From: Carettochelys insculpta
Lineage: Eukaryota; Chordata; Testudines; Carettochelyidae
Assembly (NCBI RefSeq): GCF_033958435.1
Contig: NC_134138.1
Span: 6,274,001-6,338,000 of the forward strand
Direction of reading: 5' to 3'
DNA: 64,000 nucleotides
Shown here: in pieces, positions 38,430 through 50,130 of the stretch
How the letters are laid out: every line of letters begins with the position of its first letter
Position numbering within the stretch: the stretch's first letter is position 1
The notes under the pieces: model-generated
Database searches by the model: none
Told to the model about the DNA's origin: nothing
What the model saw: only the letters and a program-made list of their open reading frames with translations
Position numbers and translations under genes: made by a program

Positions 38430-39490
38430 TTAAGGTTTTATAGGGCAACACCAACACCTTACATTCAACTCCAATGCCAACAGGTAGTCATCAAAGGTCA
38501 CACACTGATCCAGGCACCCAGGCCTTTACTAGAAATAACAGGTGGGAGATACCGCTGCAAGCGATCACATGCTATGAATGGTTGCATTTGTCTAAATACT
38601 TACATCTGTAATCACTTCTTTCTATTAGAAACAAAAGAATTAAGTGTTTCCCTCCTAGCTTGTGTGCTACAAGTAGGTGGAGGAAAACAGCCTAGCAAGA
38701 CATCTCCTTGCACATAGATTATTCAGCATCACCTTTCTGGATCTCAGATGGTGGGAGGGGGGAAAAAAGAGCCTGCCATTATTTTGACTCTTATTTCCTC
38801 TTTTCACAGCTAGATCACCACGTGGGATACAGCTTGCAACCTTCACCCAGCCCCTTGCAAGTCCCAAAAAGAATTGTGCTGGGGAACAAGCTGCTCTGTG
38901 GACAGCCACTGGAGCGTAGAGCTACGTGTGCCCACAGGAGCAGCAGGCTGCCAGTGATTTGCTCTGTGGTTTTCCACGCAATGCATAATGCTGCGCAGAT
39001 AGATGCTAAATAGCTCTCTGCACATCAGACCACATTAAACATTCCACCTGCTTCACGGGGGTGCCAGGTAAGGCAGACTGCACCAGTCCCAGGCAGGAGC
39101 CAGGCATTTTAAATTAAGTCAGGTGAAAGCGCTCTTAATTCCTGGATCTGTGGCCTGTATTAATATTTCATGCAGCAGCATACATCTGGCATTGCTGTGT
39201 CTAAAAATAAATCCCTGCAGACTGCAGACCTGCACATCAAATGAGCCAGCAAAGGTATAGCTTTAAATCAGAATATTAAACATCATCAACTAATAAACCT
39301 GAAAGCTCCATCATACTGTCCCAGATTATTCCTAAACACTGGAATGTATTGCTCTAGACTAAACATAATTTTCTATCCATAAAAGAAATACTAAGAAAGG
39401 CTTTTCTGGTGCTAATTCGCTGCAGCCACCACTCTCAGGGGCAGGCTAGTTACATTATTAAAGAACAAAATATTCTGCTACACAGAAGAA
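38430..39490. other. Intronic stretch without a recognised feature
   Basis: I see no coding homology or named repeat. Confidence 0.4.
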
Positions 39491-39492
39491 TA

Positions 39493-40140
39493 GTAACAGA
39501 GAGAAAGCCGTGCTAGTTTATATACTATCAAAACAAAAAAGCAGTCAAGTAGCACTTTAAAGACTAACAAAATAATTTATTAGGTGAGCTTTCGTCAGAC
39601 AGACCCACTTCTTCAGACCATAGCCACACCAGAACAGACTCAATATCTAAGGCACAGAGAACCAAAAATAGTAATCAAGGTTGACAAATCAGAAAAAAAA
39701 TTATCAAGGTGAGTAAATCAGAGAGTGCAGGGGCGGGTTGGGGGGTGGGGAGAGACAGTCAAGAATTAGATTAAGCCCAGTATGCAAACTAGCCCCTATA
39801 GTGACCCAGAACATTTGCATCCTGGTTCAAACCACGTGTTAATGTGTCGAATTTGAATATGAGAGAGTTCAGCAGCCTCTCTTTCCAAAGTAGTGTGAAA
39901 ATTCCTCTTCAGTAAGACGCAAACTCTTAAGTCATTAACAGAATGGCCCACTCCATTAAAATGTTGGCTGACCGGTGTGTGGATCAGGAGTGTTTTTATG
40001 TCTGTTTAAGAGAGTTTGAAGTCTGTCCAATATACAAAACATCATATGTGCCAGCAATGCCCAGATGCTTTGTATGTTGGACAGACTTCAAACTCTCTTA
40101 GGCAAAGAATTAATGGGCACAAAACAGATGGGCTTGCAGG
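39493..40140 (-). mobile_element. Penelope-like element with head-to-head GIY-YIG pieces
   Basis: The minus strand carries, from 40036 downward, the end of a PLE GIY-YIG endonuclease domain (TTG-type reading Y-I-G-Q-T-S-N-S-L), a region reading FKFDTLTRGLN, a 3' UTR, and the terminal module with a hammerhead-like core at 39590-39616. At 40037-40135 the plus strand carries another piece of the same domain (CQQCPDALYVGQTSNSLRQR then INGH). The two pieces overlap as a 30-bp inverted repeat (40007-40036 and 40071-40100, 29 of 30 matching). PLE proteins are RT plus GIY-YIG. No RT core is left here. Confidence 0.85.
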
Positions 40141-40364
40141 GAGCAGGACACTGTTGCGTCCCCCTTATGAAACTTTGGACATCCCGAGGGGGAGCGTTCC
40201 CCTGCTTTAGATAGCCCAGCGATACTCCCGAGCAAAAAGGAAATTCATCCAAATGCTTTCAAACGGCGCAGAGAGCTATAGCGTGCTTCGCTCACTCTGA
40301 CATAAGGGAAATGGTATGTTTTCTGCTTCAGTCAGGATACCTATAAGCTATCCCTCTGCCACCG

Positions 40365-40480
40365 ACTTACTCTGTGACCTCAGAGTCTCAGCAGCCTTGA
40401 CATGTCTCCATTTCTCACCCTGAAATAGAGATAGTACATAGCCACCTCCTGAGGTACTAAGGTAACTTTCTTCATTCAGA
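40365..40480 (+). mobile_element. MIR-like SINE remnant
   Basis: 'ctctgtgacctcagagtctc' and 'ctccatttctcaccctgaaa' followed by 'atagagatagtacatagcc' match the order of the MIR core region. It is old. Confidence 0.55.
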
Positions 40481-41079
40481 GAGGACTCAGATTCAAAGTA
40501 TTATTGTTGCCTCAGCTTTGCAAGAAGTCTATCATTTGTCTTAATTTTAAAGAATCAATCATGACTCTAGTTCAGGATGTATGTAGGTTTCCCTAATTCA
40601 GGCAGTGTGCAGATTTCCACTATAAATCCTAATCTTCAAGCAGCCCCTAACTTTTGACTGGAGAATCAACTTGCTTGTAAATTTGCCTAATTTAAATGAA
40701 GTTAAGAGTTTTATTTGTTCTATAAACACCCAATTGCTAAGTCACTTTTAAAAACACCCAAGTCCCACTGGTATCATTTTAAAAGATTTGGAAAGTTAAA
40801 GGTTCAGCGAGTTATGTGCTAGGTAATCAAAAATGTCAAGTGTTTTGAAGATATCCCATGACAGGAAATTTAAGTCCATGTTTTCGCAGCATGTCAAGCT
40901 ACAGAGAACTCTAAATCTCACAGATACAGACATCTTTCCCTTAAGAACAGTTTCTTCTATCTTTTCTTCCATACAGAGTCATTATGGATTGTATTCCCAA
41001 AGCAGAAAGTTGAGGTGGATAAATCTGACAGACATTTAAATATATTGTTTTTGGTTTGTACACTAATTAAAAGGAGCAC

Positions 41080-41570
41080 TTCTTCTTAGTGAGGTACAAA
41101 ATGCAAATGTCAGTCTGGAATATATTAAGAGAAGTGTCCTATTGTCATAAATAAGAGGTAATTGTTCCTCTTTGCTCAGCACTGGTGAAGTCTTACCTGG
41201 AGTAGTGCCCAGTTTTGGGCACCACACAAAGACAGACATGAATAAATTAGAGACACAAATGTGAAGATTACAAAACAGGATGTATGAGAAAAGGCTGAAA
41301 GAACTGGGCATGTTTAGTACCAACGTGGGACATAATAATCTTCAAATATGTAAAAGGCTGCAACGAGGACGGTGGATCAATCATTTGCTGTGCTGAGCAA
41401 GCTTAGGACAAGAAGTAATCTTCTTAATCTGCAGCAAGGGAGACTTAGATTACATATTAGGGAAACTTTTCTAATGGCAGGGCTAGCTGGGTTCAGGAAT
41501 GGATTGCAAAGGCAGGTGGCAGAATTCCCATCACTGGAGGCTAAAAACAGGTGGTACAAAGTTACTAAGG
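41080..41570 (+). mobile_element. CR1 LINE fragment
   Basis: Decayed plus-strand CR1 ORF2 3' region: 'ctggagtagtgcccagtttt' (LEYCAQFW block), 'gagaaaaggctgaaagaact' and 'gcaagggagacttagattac' (QGRLRL block). Frameshifts are frequent. Confidence 0.82.
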
Positions 41571-42054
41571 ATGGTCTGGGCTGGACATACTTAATCTTGC
41601 CTCGCTGTGTGTGTGAAGAGGGTGGGATGACAGGTTGTGTTCCTGTATTCACCCCTTGCACACTACTATAAATAATTTTTGAATAAAATATGCCTTGTAT
41701 CATCTGAAGATTTGTGATTTGCTGATCATTATTGTCCAGGTCAAATGTGTAGCGACACTGTATATGAAGTTTTAGATTCTCCTCTATGGCATTCCCAAAA
41801 CACGTTCCAAGTCTGGGAAGTGGCCAAACCAGTTACTCAGCGATGCAGGACAATCTGATGCTCCAGCCAGGTCTGAACGAGGTCACATGGCTCACCACCC
41901 GTTAAACGGGATTCTTTGGATGGAAAGAGCATGTGGGTGGAAAAAAAAAAATCACGTATTAGCAAAGAAACGGCATGCAGTTCCTGTCAGCACAGCTGGG
42001 GTGGCTTCTTGGAGAAGGGAAAGGGTTATAAGAAGGAACGTGGTCCCGACTGTA

Positions 42055-42150
42055 CCCTAGATAAGTTATGGAGAGAACAGCATGGGTTGGGCTAGATGAC
42101 TTCTCAAGGTCCTTTCCAGCCATACATTTATGTGATTTTATAGTTCTTGG
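42055..42150 (+). mobile_element. CR1 3' UTR fragment
   Basis: 'gttgggctagatgacttctc' and 'aaggtcctttccagccatac' are a CR1 tail. The coding part is absent. Confidence 0.75.
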
Positions 42151-44080
42151 CACTCCGAACCAGTTGCAAACCAATAAGAATTATGCTGTGTTGTTTACAG
42201 TTTCCACAATTGCACCTTTTAACACTGTGAACTGGGAGTTTAATTGCCAATGGCACTGGGATGGTTAAACCACCATCTCTGCAAAACTACCTTCATGATG
42301 TTTTAAATATAACTGATTTATAAGAAACCAAGGCTATTATTTTCAAGTTAGGCATACTCATTGACCTTGCTCTGAAAAAAATAGATTTTTGTCATTCACA
42401 TTATGTAAAAATAATGAACTATCATATTATCTTAGTCTTTTTAAGCAATCACTGATCAGAAGGGACAATCTACCTTTAAAAGATATACAATATTGAGGTA
42501 TAATAAAGCATTTGCTATAAATGTTGCATGCTCAGTCTCAATATTTAACGCCAAGCAAAAGCAACGAGGCTTGTCATCTGAAACACAACCATTGCTTATG
42601 GGCAAATGGCAGCAGAAATATTTGACCACACAAAACATTTCTGCTATACTTTTCTTTATAGCAGCTCAGAGAAGTGTGCCCTTCTCCATCCTCTTCCACT
42701 TGGGACCTGGGTCACCTCCTGCCTCCACTGCTATTCTGACCTACCTATCTCCAATCCATACAAAACAATGCTGTTGCCCCCCACATATCTCACCTCTGGT
42801 GAGCCCTCTGCTGCCTTCCCTGTGCTTTCAGCATCAAGTCTGCTTTTTCCATACTTATCTCCATGGCCCTGCCCAGCTCTGTTCCTTCCTATACCTGGGC
42901 ACTCACGTCCTTCCTGCCAATGCTTGACCCAGACCACCAGCCTAAAAGGTCTCTCTTCAATCCTCACTCACTCTGAATAGCCTAGGCCCACCCCTTCTTT
43001 GAACTTCCTCCACTGCTTTCAAGTACATCTGGGAACTTCAGACACCTGCCTTTCTTTCCATCAGTTCACCATATAAAGTAGTGGAATTAAAGAAGCAGCC
43101 CGCTCCATATGGAAATCACTCCATCATTTGGCTACCCAGAAATTATTGGGCTTACATGCCACATGTTTACTGATCCATTTACCTACTGCTCACATGAGGA
43201 GACCCTAGCCTATCCCGTAGAAGGGTGAATCTGGTGAGGGCTGGTGGATTTTACAGTACACCAGGAGAAAGTTCAGATTTCAGCTAGCATGACCATTGCA
43301 GTGAGCCCAATGAGGCAAAGTGGATGAAAGATTTTCATAACCATGTCCTCTCTTTTGAGCCCACAAATTTGTCTTTTTCTAAAATTTCGCAAACTGGGAT
43401 TTTTATATCAAATAGCTAGCACACACGTTTTATCCAAATATCTATCTTTGTCTCAGCAAAATTTTCTACTGATACATTTGCCCAGAAGGTGCAATCTGAC
43501 GGCATGGCAACAAGCTGCCCAATAGGTTCTATTTAATTGAATGCATGGGCAGGGCAGCTAGTGCGTGGACATATTTTTGCTAGTTACAGTGGACGTGGGA
43601 GGGGAAGGGAAGACGTGGAGGAGGGTTTGGAAGCTGAACGTACACCAGTAAAACTGGCTTTCTGCTCAACTCTGATGGGATGAAATTCATTTGTATGCAG
43701 AGAGCCAGAACAAACCACAGAAACAACTTAAATTCTCAGAATAGGATGTAAGGTTGCACCTCGGTTTTATGCACGTTCCTTGAAACAAGTGAATTTCACT
43801 TCTCTAACTACAATAACTGCTTAGTGCAGAGCTGCTACCTACACACTACACCCCATGCAGTCAAGCAAAAGCATTACAGCACCAAAATTACTGAAAGCAC
43901 AATTTAGGCATGAAATCTAGGCGATATTTAAGAGACACCCTCTCCCAAACGTGACAAGCAGCACCACTTTAATGAAAAGGAAAGCCTCAGATTCGGAGGC
44001 TGTGAAATTGAAATCCTCCGGATTGTGTTATGCAGGTGTCAAACTAGATCATCACCACACTTCCTTCTAGCTTTAAGGTG
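42151..44080. other. Intronic stretch without a recognised feature
   Basis: There is a pyrimidine-rich part at 42660-42990 on the plus strand. I see no supportable gene or named element. Confidence 0.4.
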
Positions 44081-44084
44081 CATG

Positions 44085-45105
44085 AACAGTCTCTTGAGCA
44101 TTTAATAGCAGCCTTCAACTTCCTGAAGGGGAGCTCTAAACAGGATGGAGAGAAGCTGTTCTCAGTGGTGTCTGATGGCAGAACAAGGAGCAATGGTCTG
44201 AAGTTACAAAAGGAGAGGAGCAGGTTAGATAGTAGTAGTAGTAGGCATCCTTCAGTCTGCATAGACTATGGATCGTGCCCTTTATAGTTTCAATTGAGGA
44301 CTTCATTTACAGCATCTATTATGACTATGAAGACCCACACGAGAGTGACAGTCCTTGCTGCATCTCTTGCAGATGTGGTGGGTGTCTGGCAAGTCCTTAT
44401 TGTGCTTTCTGTGCACTCGCTTCTCCTCTGCTAGTTGTCTGATCCTCATCTCGCCCTTCTGAAGGCCCTTGTGTAACCCCTGCCTCCATCTGCTGCGGTC
44501 GTCTGCTAGTTTCTTCCCAGTTGTCCAGCTCGATGCCTACCTCTCTGAGGTCTCTCTTGCAGACATCTTTGTAGCGCAACTAGGGGAGTCCAGGAGGTCT
44601 TTTGCCAGAGGCTAGCTCACCATACAGGATGTCTTTTGGAATCCTTCCATCATTCATCCTGTGGACGTGGCCAAGCCAGCGCAGTCAACGCTGCCTGAGG
44701 AGGGTGTGCATGGTTGGGATTCCAGCTTGCTCGAGGACGGCGGTGTTGGTCAGTCTGTCCTTCCATGATATTCCAAGGATGCGCCTGAGGCAGCGCAAGT
44801 GGAAGACGTTCAGCCTCTTTTCCTGGCAGGCATACAGGGTCCAAGTCTCGCTGCCATAAAGGAGGGTGTTGAGGATGCAGGTTAGATATTAGGAAAAACT
44901 AATTCACCAGGACAGTGGTGAAGCTCTGGAAAGCGTTACCTAGAGAGGTGGTGGATTCTCCATCCCTAGAGGTTTTTAAGTCCCATCTTGGCAGGGTCCT
45001 TGTTGGGATGACTTAGTTGGGGTTGATCTTGCTGGAAGCACAGTGTTGGACTAGATGACCTCCTGAGGTCCCTTCCAGCCCTGGGATTCTATGATTTCAC
45101 ATATT
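44085..45105 (+). mobile_element. CR1 LINE 3' end, split by a second LINE
   Basis: The CR1 part is 44085-44230 plus 44878-45105 (RT C-terminus and 3' UTR, ending 'gggattctatgatttcaca'). The coding blocks 'aggatggagagaagctgttc' and 'ggtggattctccatccctag' are those of the family. The interruption is the LINE at 44231-44877. Confidence 0.9.
44231..44877 (-). mobile_element. RTE/L2-like LINE, 5'-truncated copy nested in CR1
   Basis: It is the 3' 650 bp of the same LINE family as 35907-38417, with about 95% similar wording by eye, antisense and ending in the (CTA)n tail at 44231-44243. It is flanked by caggttagat at 44221-44230 and 44878-44887 (the match extends to about 12 bp), a clean target duplication. 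The post-RT region, the in-frame TAG (complement of 44580-44582) and the Cys/His tail region are present. Confidence 0.93.
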
Positions 45106-45379
45106 CCTACCCCTAACACTGCTGTTTCCAGTAACTCAGAAGGAAGCTGCCTCCGCAATATTCTCTGTTGGTGACAATACAGCTGATCAGACAAAAAAAT
45201 GACCAAAATATTTTAAAAAATTATTACCCGCAGTTTGTGATTTGGTAATTAAGTATCCAACTAGTTCCAGTGATGGTCCACACCCTTCACAATGGAGGAA
45301 GCAGCACCATGAACTCGAGATTCACTGCTGACAAAGAATCCCCCAGTTTTAATTTTTAAATTTTTTCTCATGGGTCAAA

Positions 45380-46310
45380 TTTTCTAAACTTGTTTTTATG
45401 TCCTCTATCTTGAACTTGTTCACACCCTTCTTAAAGTGTGGTACACAGAACTGGACACATAACCTAGCTAAGGCCTCACCAGGGCTGAAAACAGCGACAT
45501 AATTACCTCCTGTATCTTAGATAAAATATTCCATTAATACACTCCTGAATAATAATAGCCCTTTAATACCTTGTTGACTCATTCAATTTGTGATCCATTA
45601 TAATTCCAGGATCCTTTTCAAAAGTAGTACCACCCAGCCAGATATCTTCCACCTTGAATCTGCACATCTGATTTTTCCTTCCTAACTAAAGCTTTTTGTC
45701 TTTTATTGAATTTCATCTTTTTGTTTTCAGACCAACTATCTAATTTACAAGTATCAGACAGGCAACCGTGTTAGTTAGTAGCTTCGAGAACAACAAGAAG
45801 TCTTGTGGCACTTTATAAACTAACAGATATTTTGGAGCATAACCTTTCGTGGGCATCTGACGAAGCGGGTCTTTGCCCATGAAAGCTTATGCTCCAAAGT
45901 ATCTGTTAGTCTATAAGGTGCCACAGGACTTCTTGTTATTTAATTTACGATGGTGTTTCTGAATTCTAATCCTGTCCTCCAAAGCGCTTGAGAAACTCTC
46001 AGCTTAGTGTCATTTGTAAATTTTAGAAGTACATTCTCCACTCCATTACCCAAATCATTAAAATATTGACTGGCACTGGACTCCGGACAGAGTCCTGCAG
46101 GACATCACTAGGTATACCCTACCGGTTTTACAGCAAGCAGATGATAACTACCAAGTATGATTTTACAAACTGCTGAACATGCTCTTTACAGGAATATCTA
46201 TTCTAGACTATGTTTCCCCTAATTTGCTTTTGAGAATGCCATGCAGGACTGGGCCAAAAGCCTTACTCAGATACATTAGCTCTATGGCTTTCCCCTATCC
46301 GCAAGGTCTG
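45380..46310 (-). mobile_element. Old CR1 LINE, interrupted by a short palindromic PLE
   Basis: Antisense CR1 RT-region sequence ('gaactggacacataacctag', 'ccttgttgactcattcaatt', 'gaatttcatctttttg') continues after 45949 ('cctgtcctccaaagcgc', 'gactccggacagagtcctgc'). It is the most diverged CR1 in the window and no open frame remains. Confidence 0.8.
45749..45940. mobile_element. Short palindromic PLE-derived element with hammerhead-like core
   Basis: A 192-bp unit flanked by taatttac at 45741-45748 and 45941-45948. It holds a ~35-bp head (gtatcagacaggcaaccgtg...) and then two inverted arms: 'acaagaagtcttgtggcact ... ttttggagcataacctttcg' and its reverse, with centre near 45857. The plus-strand core CTGACGA at 45857-45863, a G/C-rich stem II and GAAA at 45881-45884, followed by GCTTATGCTC, fits a type-I hammerhead ribozyme with a three-pair stem III. 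It has no protein coding. It is interpreted as a non-autonomous PLE. Confidence 0.8.
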
Positions 46311-46350
46311 CAGCCCTGTCAGAGAGGGAAGATATATTGCTTTAGCATTA

Positions 46351-46751
46351 CAGTAAACCCTCAATTTAATGGACTATGCAAACAACAGATGCTGTCTGCC
46401 AGCTTCACCCCCCCTCCCAAAAATGCCAGCAACTCACCAGAGCTGCTGCTGGAGTTGCCAGAGATGGGGGAGACACCACCACAGCAGCTAGGGACACTGG
46501 GGCCAGAGAAGCCACCAGAGCTGCAGGAGCTGGTGCAGTGGCTGTGGCCGTGGCGGCTGGAGGAGCTGCCAGAGTGGCTGGGGCCTCCAGGGCCAGAGGG
46601 GATGTCCCAAGCCCACTGCTTTCTTCCCAGGCCTCAGATGGAGCGTTCCCTAGTGCACCTTGCAAGGTGCCTCCACTCCTGCAAATTCAGCTGTAAAAGA
46701 CTTGCGGCATTAACAGACATCCCTTCCCCCCTTAGTCCATTAAATCAAGGG
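46351..46751. mobile_element. Tigger/mariner-like MITE, right end truncated
   Basis: The left end TA|CAGTAAACCCTCAATTTAA is mirrored by 'gtccattaaatcaaggg' at the right, where a PLE fragment takes over before the final bases. The interior contains a 'ctgctgctggagttgcc' type tract, similar to 33611-33967. Confidence 0.75.
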
Positions 46752-47545
46752 CTTGTTGCAAGGAAAAGTCCCAGGATTAGTATTACTGTGGTTAGTACTA
46801 AGAATCCTCATTAGGTTGGGAGGTTGCCTATAGGACAGAACAGGCCTGTCACTTAGGGCCTTCTGGAGTGTGGCATCATAATTTATGACAGGCTGTAGGT
46901 CTTTAATGGTGCATTGTAGTGGTTTGAGTTTGGGGCTGTAGGTCATAAGAAGTGGTGCTCTGTTATTGATTTCTTTGGGCCCATCCTGGAGTAGTTGGTT
47001 TCCGGGTATTTGTCTGGTCCTGCCGATTTGGTTTTTTACTTCTCCTGGTGGGTAATTAAAGTTTATGAATGTTTGGTAGAGATCCTGTAGTTTTTGGCCT
47101 CTGTCAGTAGGATCACAGCAGATGCGATTGTATCTCAGGGCTTGACTGTAAACAATGCATTGTGTGATGCATGCAGGATGGACGCTAGAAGCATGTAGGT
47201 AAGGGTAGTGGTCAGTAGGTTTCTGGTAGAGGGTGGTATTGATCTGGCCATCAGTGATTTTTACTGTAGTGTCCAGGAAATGTACCTCTTGTGTGGACCT
47301 CACACTTACTTCCCACCTCCCCCAGCTCTTTTATCTGATTTGCCAACAATAATAATAATTTTTGGACTTCTGTACTTTACATATTGAATCTGTTCTGGTA
47401 AGGCTATAGATCTGAAGAAGTGGGTCTGTCCCACGAAAGTTCATCACCTAATAAATTATTTCATTAGTCTTTAAAGTGCTACATGACAGCTTTTTTGTTT
47501 TGACAGGATACAGACCAACATGGCTCTCTCTCTGTTACTATTCAA
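46752..47545 (-). mobile_element. Penelope-like element: RT thumb region and inverted 3' module
   Basis: The minus strand at 46752-47303 has an open frame of about 180 codons with VHFLDTTVKITDGQINTTLY, QKPTDHYPYLHASS, YSQALRYNRIC and FINFNYPPGEV, the region after the RT palm in PLE proteins, ending at a Cys-containing NPGTFPCNKP motif. From 47304 the orientation flips: a plus-strand 3' UTR ('attgaatctgttctgg') and terminal module with hammerhead-like core CTGAAGA ... CCCAC GAAA at 47412-47438. There is no start and no complete RT. Confidence 0.88.
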
Positions 47546-48629
47546 CTTACCTAAGTATTTTTAACCTGTTCTTTCCTCTTTTGCCTTGTGTTTCTGCCTT
47601 CTTCTTGTTGATAACAATTAAAGCATCTGATCACAATCAAATATTTAGGGAAGATTGAGGCAATAGGCATTACAAATGTCAGCAAACCTGGCACATAAAT
47701 ACTTTGCAATGCTACGTGCAACAGTGAGATGGAAATATCTATTCTCACTTCCAGGTGGCTTTGTAAATATGAAGCAGGCAGTATTATCCACCATAAATGT
47801 AAATAAACTTGTCTGAGTAACTGGCTGATCAAGAAGTAGGACTGTGTGGACTTTTATGCTCTAACATTTTACACGCTTTTGGTTTTTAGTGCAGTTAAAT
47901 GAAAAAAAATCTGCATTTGTAAGCTGCACTTTCACAATAAAGGGATTGTACTACTGTCTGTGTATGAGGTGAACTGAAAAATACTACTGCTTTTGTTTAT
48001 CATATTTAGAGTACAATTATATGCAATCAAAAATAACAATATAAAGTAAGCAGTGTACACTTTGTATTCTGAGTTGTAACTGAAATCAATATATTTGATG
48101 TAAATTTTTCTTTTATTTCCAGAAAAAATTAATTGAGCTAAGGGTCCAAGCAAAGCTGGGTAAATTTTCTGCTATTTAATAAATTTAAACTGATATATTG
48201 TCGCTTAACAGTGCAGTTAAAACTGCTATTAATCTTGATTTTAATCATGTTTGAGTTAATTGCATGAGTTAAATGTGATTAATTATCAGCCCCAATTTAT
48301 ATACTAATCAAGTCACTCCAAAACCCTCCTTACAAAGCTACATAGAGTGAGCTGCTTGAGTCAATACTACAAGTCACATTTTCTAATCCTTTAATCATTC
48401 TCGTGGCGCTTCTTTGAACTGCGGACACCAGAACTGGATATAGGATTCCAGCAGTGACTGCACCATTCCCAAAACAGAGGTAAACTAACCTCTCTTAACT
48501 TAAGAGTCTCCTGTTCATGCTGCCCCAGATCACATTAGCCTTTTGAAATGCAGTGTTGCACAGTGAGCTCACATCCAGCCAAGTATCCACCCTCACTCCC
48601 AGGTTATTTTCAAGGTCACAGCTGCCCAC

Positions 48630-49060
48630 TGTAACACCCACAGACCTGGGCTGCCGGCAGCAGGGACTGAACCGGAAATCAGAGGGGCTAAAGCCCTGTG
48701 CTCTACTATAAGTTAAAGGCCACCTCATCTGGTAGAACGCAGCGCTTTAGCCTCTCTGATCACAGGTTTAATCCCTAGTGCCAGCAACCCAGGTCTGTCA
48801 GCGTTACACGTGGGGGCTCATCCAGGCTGAGCTGCTGGAAGGTCGCAGAAGTATGGGATGCGCTCTCTCAGCCCAGGGAAGCATGTCGTACCCAGAGGCA
48901 CGGAGACCTCATACTAGGGTGAGTGAAGTCTCTGCTCTACAGTGTTGGTCAAGAGCCCGCTGGCCTTTAGCTCACACGGTAGAGCAAAGGGCTTTAGGCC
49001 CCTGTTCCTGCAGGTTCAATTCCTGGTACCAGCAACCCAGGCCTGTCAGCATTATACCAA
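48630..49060 (+). repeat. Composite tRNA-like cassette (reverse, forward, spacer, forward)
   Basis: Three tRNA-like modules: one antisense at 48630-48722, one sense at 48722-48807 and one sense at 48960-49055. The third reads TAGCTCACACGGTAGAGC (A-box-like), then GGTTCAATTCC (B box with one mismatch to the pol III consensus). The first two form an inverted repeat. The spacer of about 150 bp is shared with the cassette at 60611-61035. None is a functional tRNA by appearance (no clean acceptor stem). It is likely a tRNA-derived SINE relative. Confidence 0.78.
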
Positions 49061-49565
49061 GATAAAGTCTCTCAGAACGTAAATATGAGCTGTATTCTTT
49101 GTTCCTAGATACACGTATATGCTACATTTAGCCATATCTGAATACATATTGTTTGCTTAAGCCCAGCTGGCCAAAGTGACCCTAATTGCTCTGTGTCGGA
49201 CATATCCTCTTCTCCATTTATTACTCATCCAATTTTCATGTTATCTGCAGATTTGATCCACAATTTTAAGTTTTCTTCCAGGTCATTGACAAAAAACGTT
49301 AGACAGTCTAGGACCAAAAACCAGTTTTCAATCCATGAAATGTGTGCACCTTAATTTTATATCATTTTCGGGAGTTATTTAATCAAAATGTTGGCTGTAT
49401 CAAGTCAAACATGGTACAGAAATCTGTTAAGTCAACACTGATATCTTTATCAAACTTGTGACCTCCTCTGAAAAAAACATATCAAGTTAGTTTCAGAGGA
49501 TCTATTTTCCATAAGCCCATGCTGTTTGCCATTAATTTGCTCTTGTGCCTTAAATATTGCACCTA

Positions 49566-49757
49566 TACGGTTACCATATAAAAAAAGAGGAGACCCCTGA
49601 GAGGGAATGTATCTGTATCAGAATCTACCAACTCACGTTATATTAACGTCTTACAGTATATACAGTTCATTAGTACAATGTGAGTTGGTAGATACTAATA
49701 TACACTCCCTCTCAGGGGTCTCCTTCTTTTTGAAAGGTCACATATGGTAACCTTAGG
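49566..49757. mobile_element. Palindromic MITE (~190 bp, GGTTACCATA ends)
   Basis: The left arm 'ggttaccatataaa', 'ggagacccctgagaggga' and 'ctaccaactcac' is mirrored by 'gtgagttggtag', 'tccctctcaggggtctcc' and 'tatggtaacc'. There is a short unpaired centre around 49655-49670. It is non-coding. Confidence 0.85.
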
Positions 49758-50130
49758 CACCAAACCACTTGCCAACTCTCCTGAACAACTTTTTCCTGTA
49801 GATTTTCTGCCCACGTGACTTTACCTTCTAGCTGAGTTTGTCCAAGTCTGTTTTGCTAAAGTCCGTTGTCCTTATTCATAGACCAGGCTCTATGGTGGAT
49901 TTACTTGTGGATAAATACCCACACAGAATGGCTCCAACAAACTCACTTCCTCTTGAGGGCTAGGACTCTGGAGTTCAGAGATAAAGGCCAGGTTATTACC
50001 CTCCATCTCACTCCTACCCCCCTGCCCACCTAAATCACCAAGTACTGGATTCTGATCCAGACAACTGGGTGAATTTGGGAACGTAATGTGATCACTACTT
50101 CATTTGCAGACAGACTAAGTAAATATCTTT

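Larger units (their letters stand above)
48380..49800 (-). mobile_element. Old CR1 LINE, interrupted twice
   Basis: Antisense CR1 blocks occur at 48380-48625 ('ggcgcttctttgaactgcgg', 'ccagatcacattagcctttt'), 49190-49560 ('atctgcagatttgatccaca', 'catgctgtttgccattaatt') and weakly after 49760. A tRNA-like composite (48630-49060) and a palindromic MITE (49566-49757) sit inside. Confidence 0.75.

Noticed and set aside
42493..42980. Plus-strand open frames of 144 and 124 codons
   Set aside because: The region is pyrimidine-rich intron. The peptides show low complexity and no recognisable domain, and the two frames overlap.
48957..49035. Functional tRNA gene
   Set aside because: A- and B-box-like words are present, but the acceptor stem does not pair cleanly and the module recurs within a composite repeat. 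It is therefore better read as tRNA-derived repeat.
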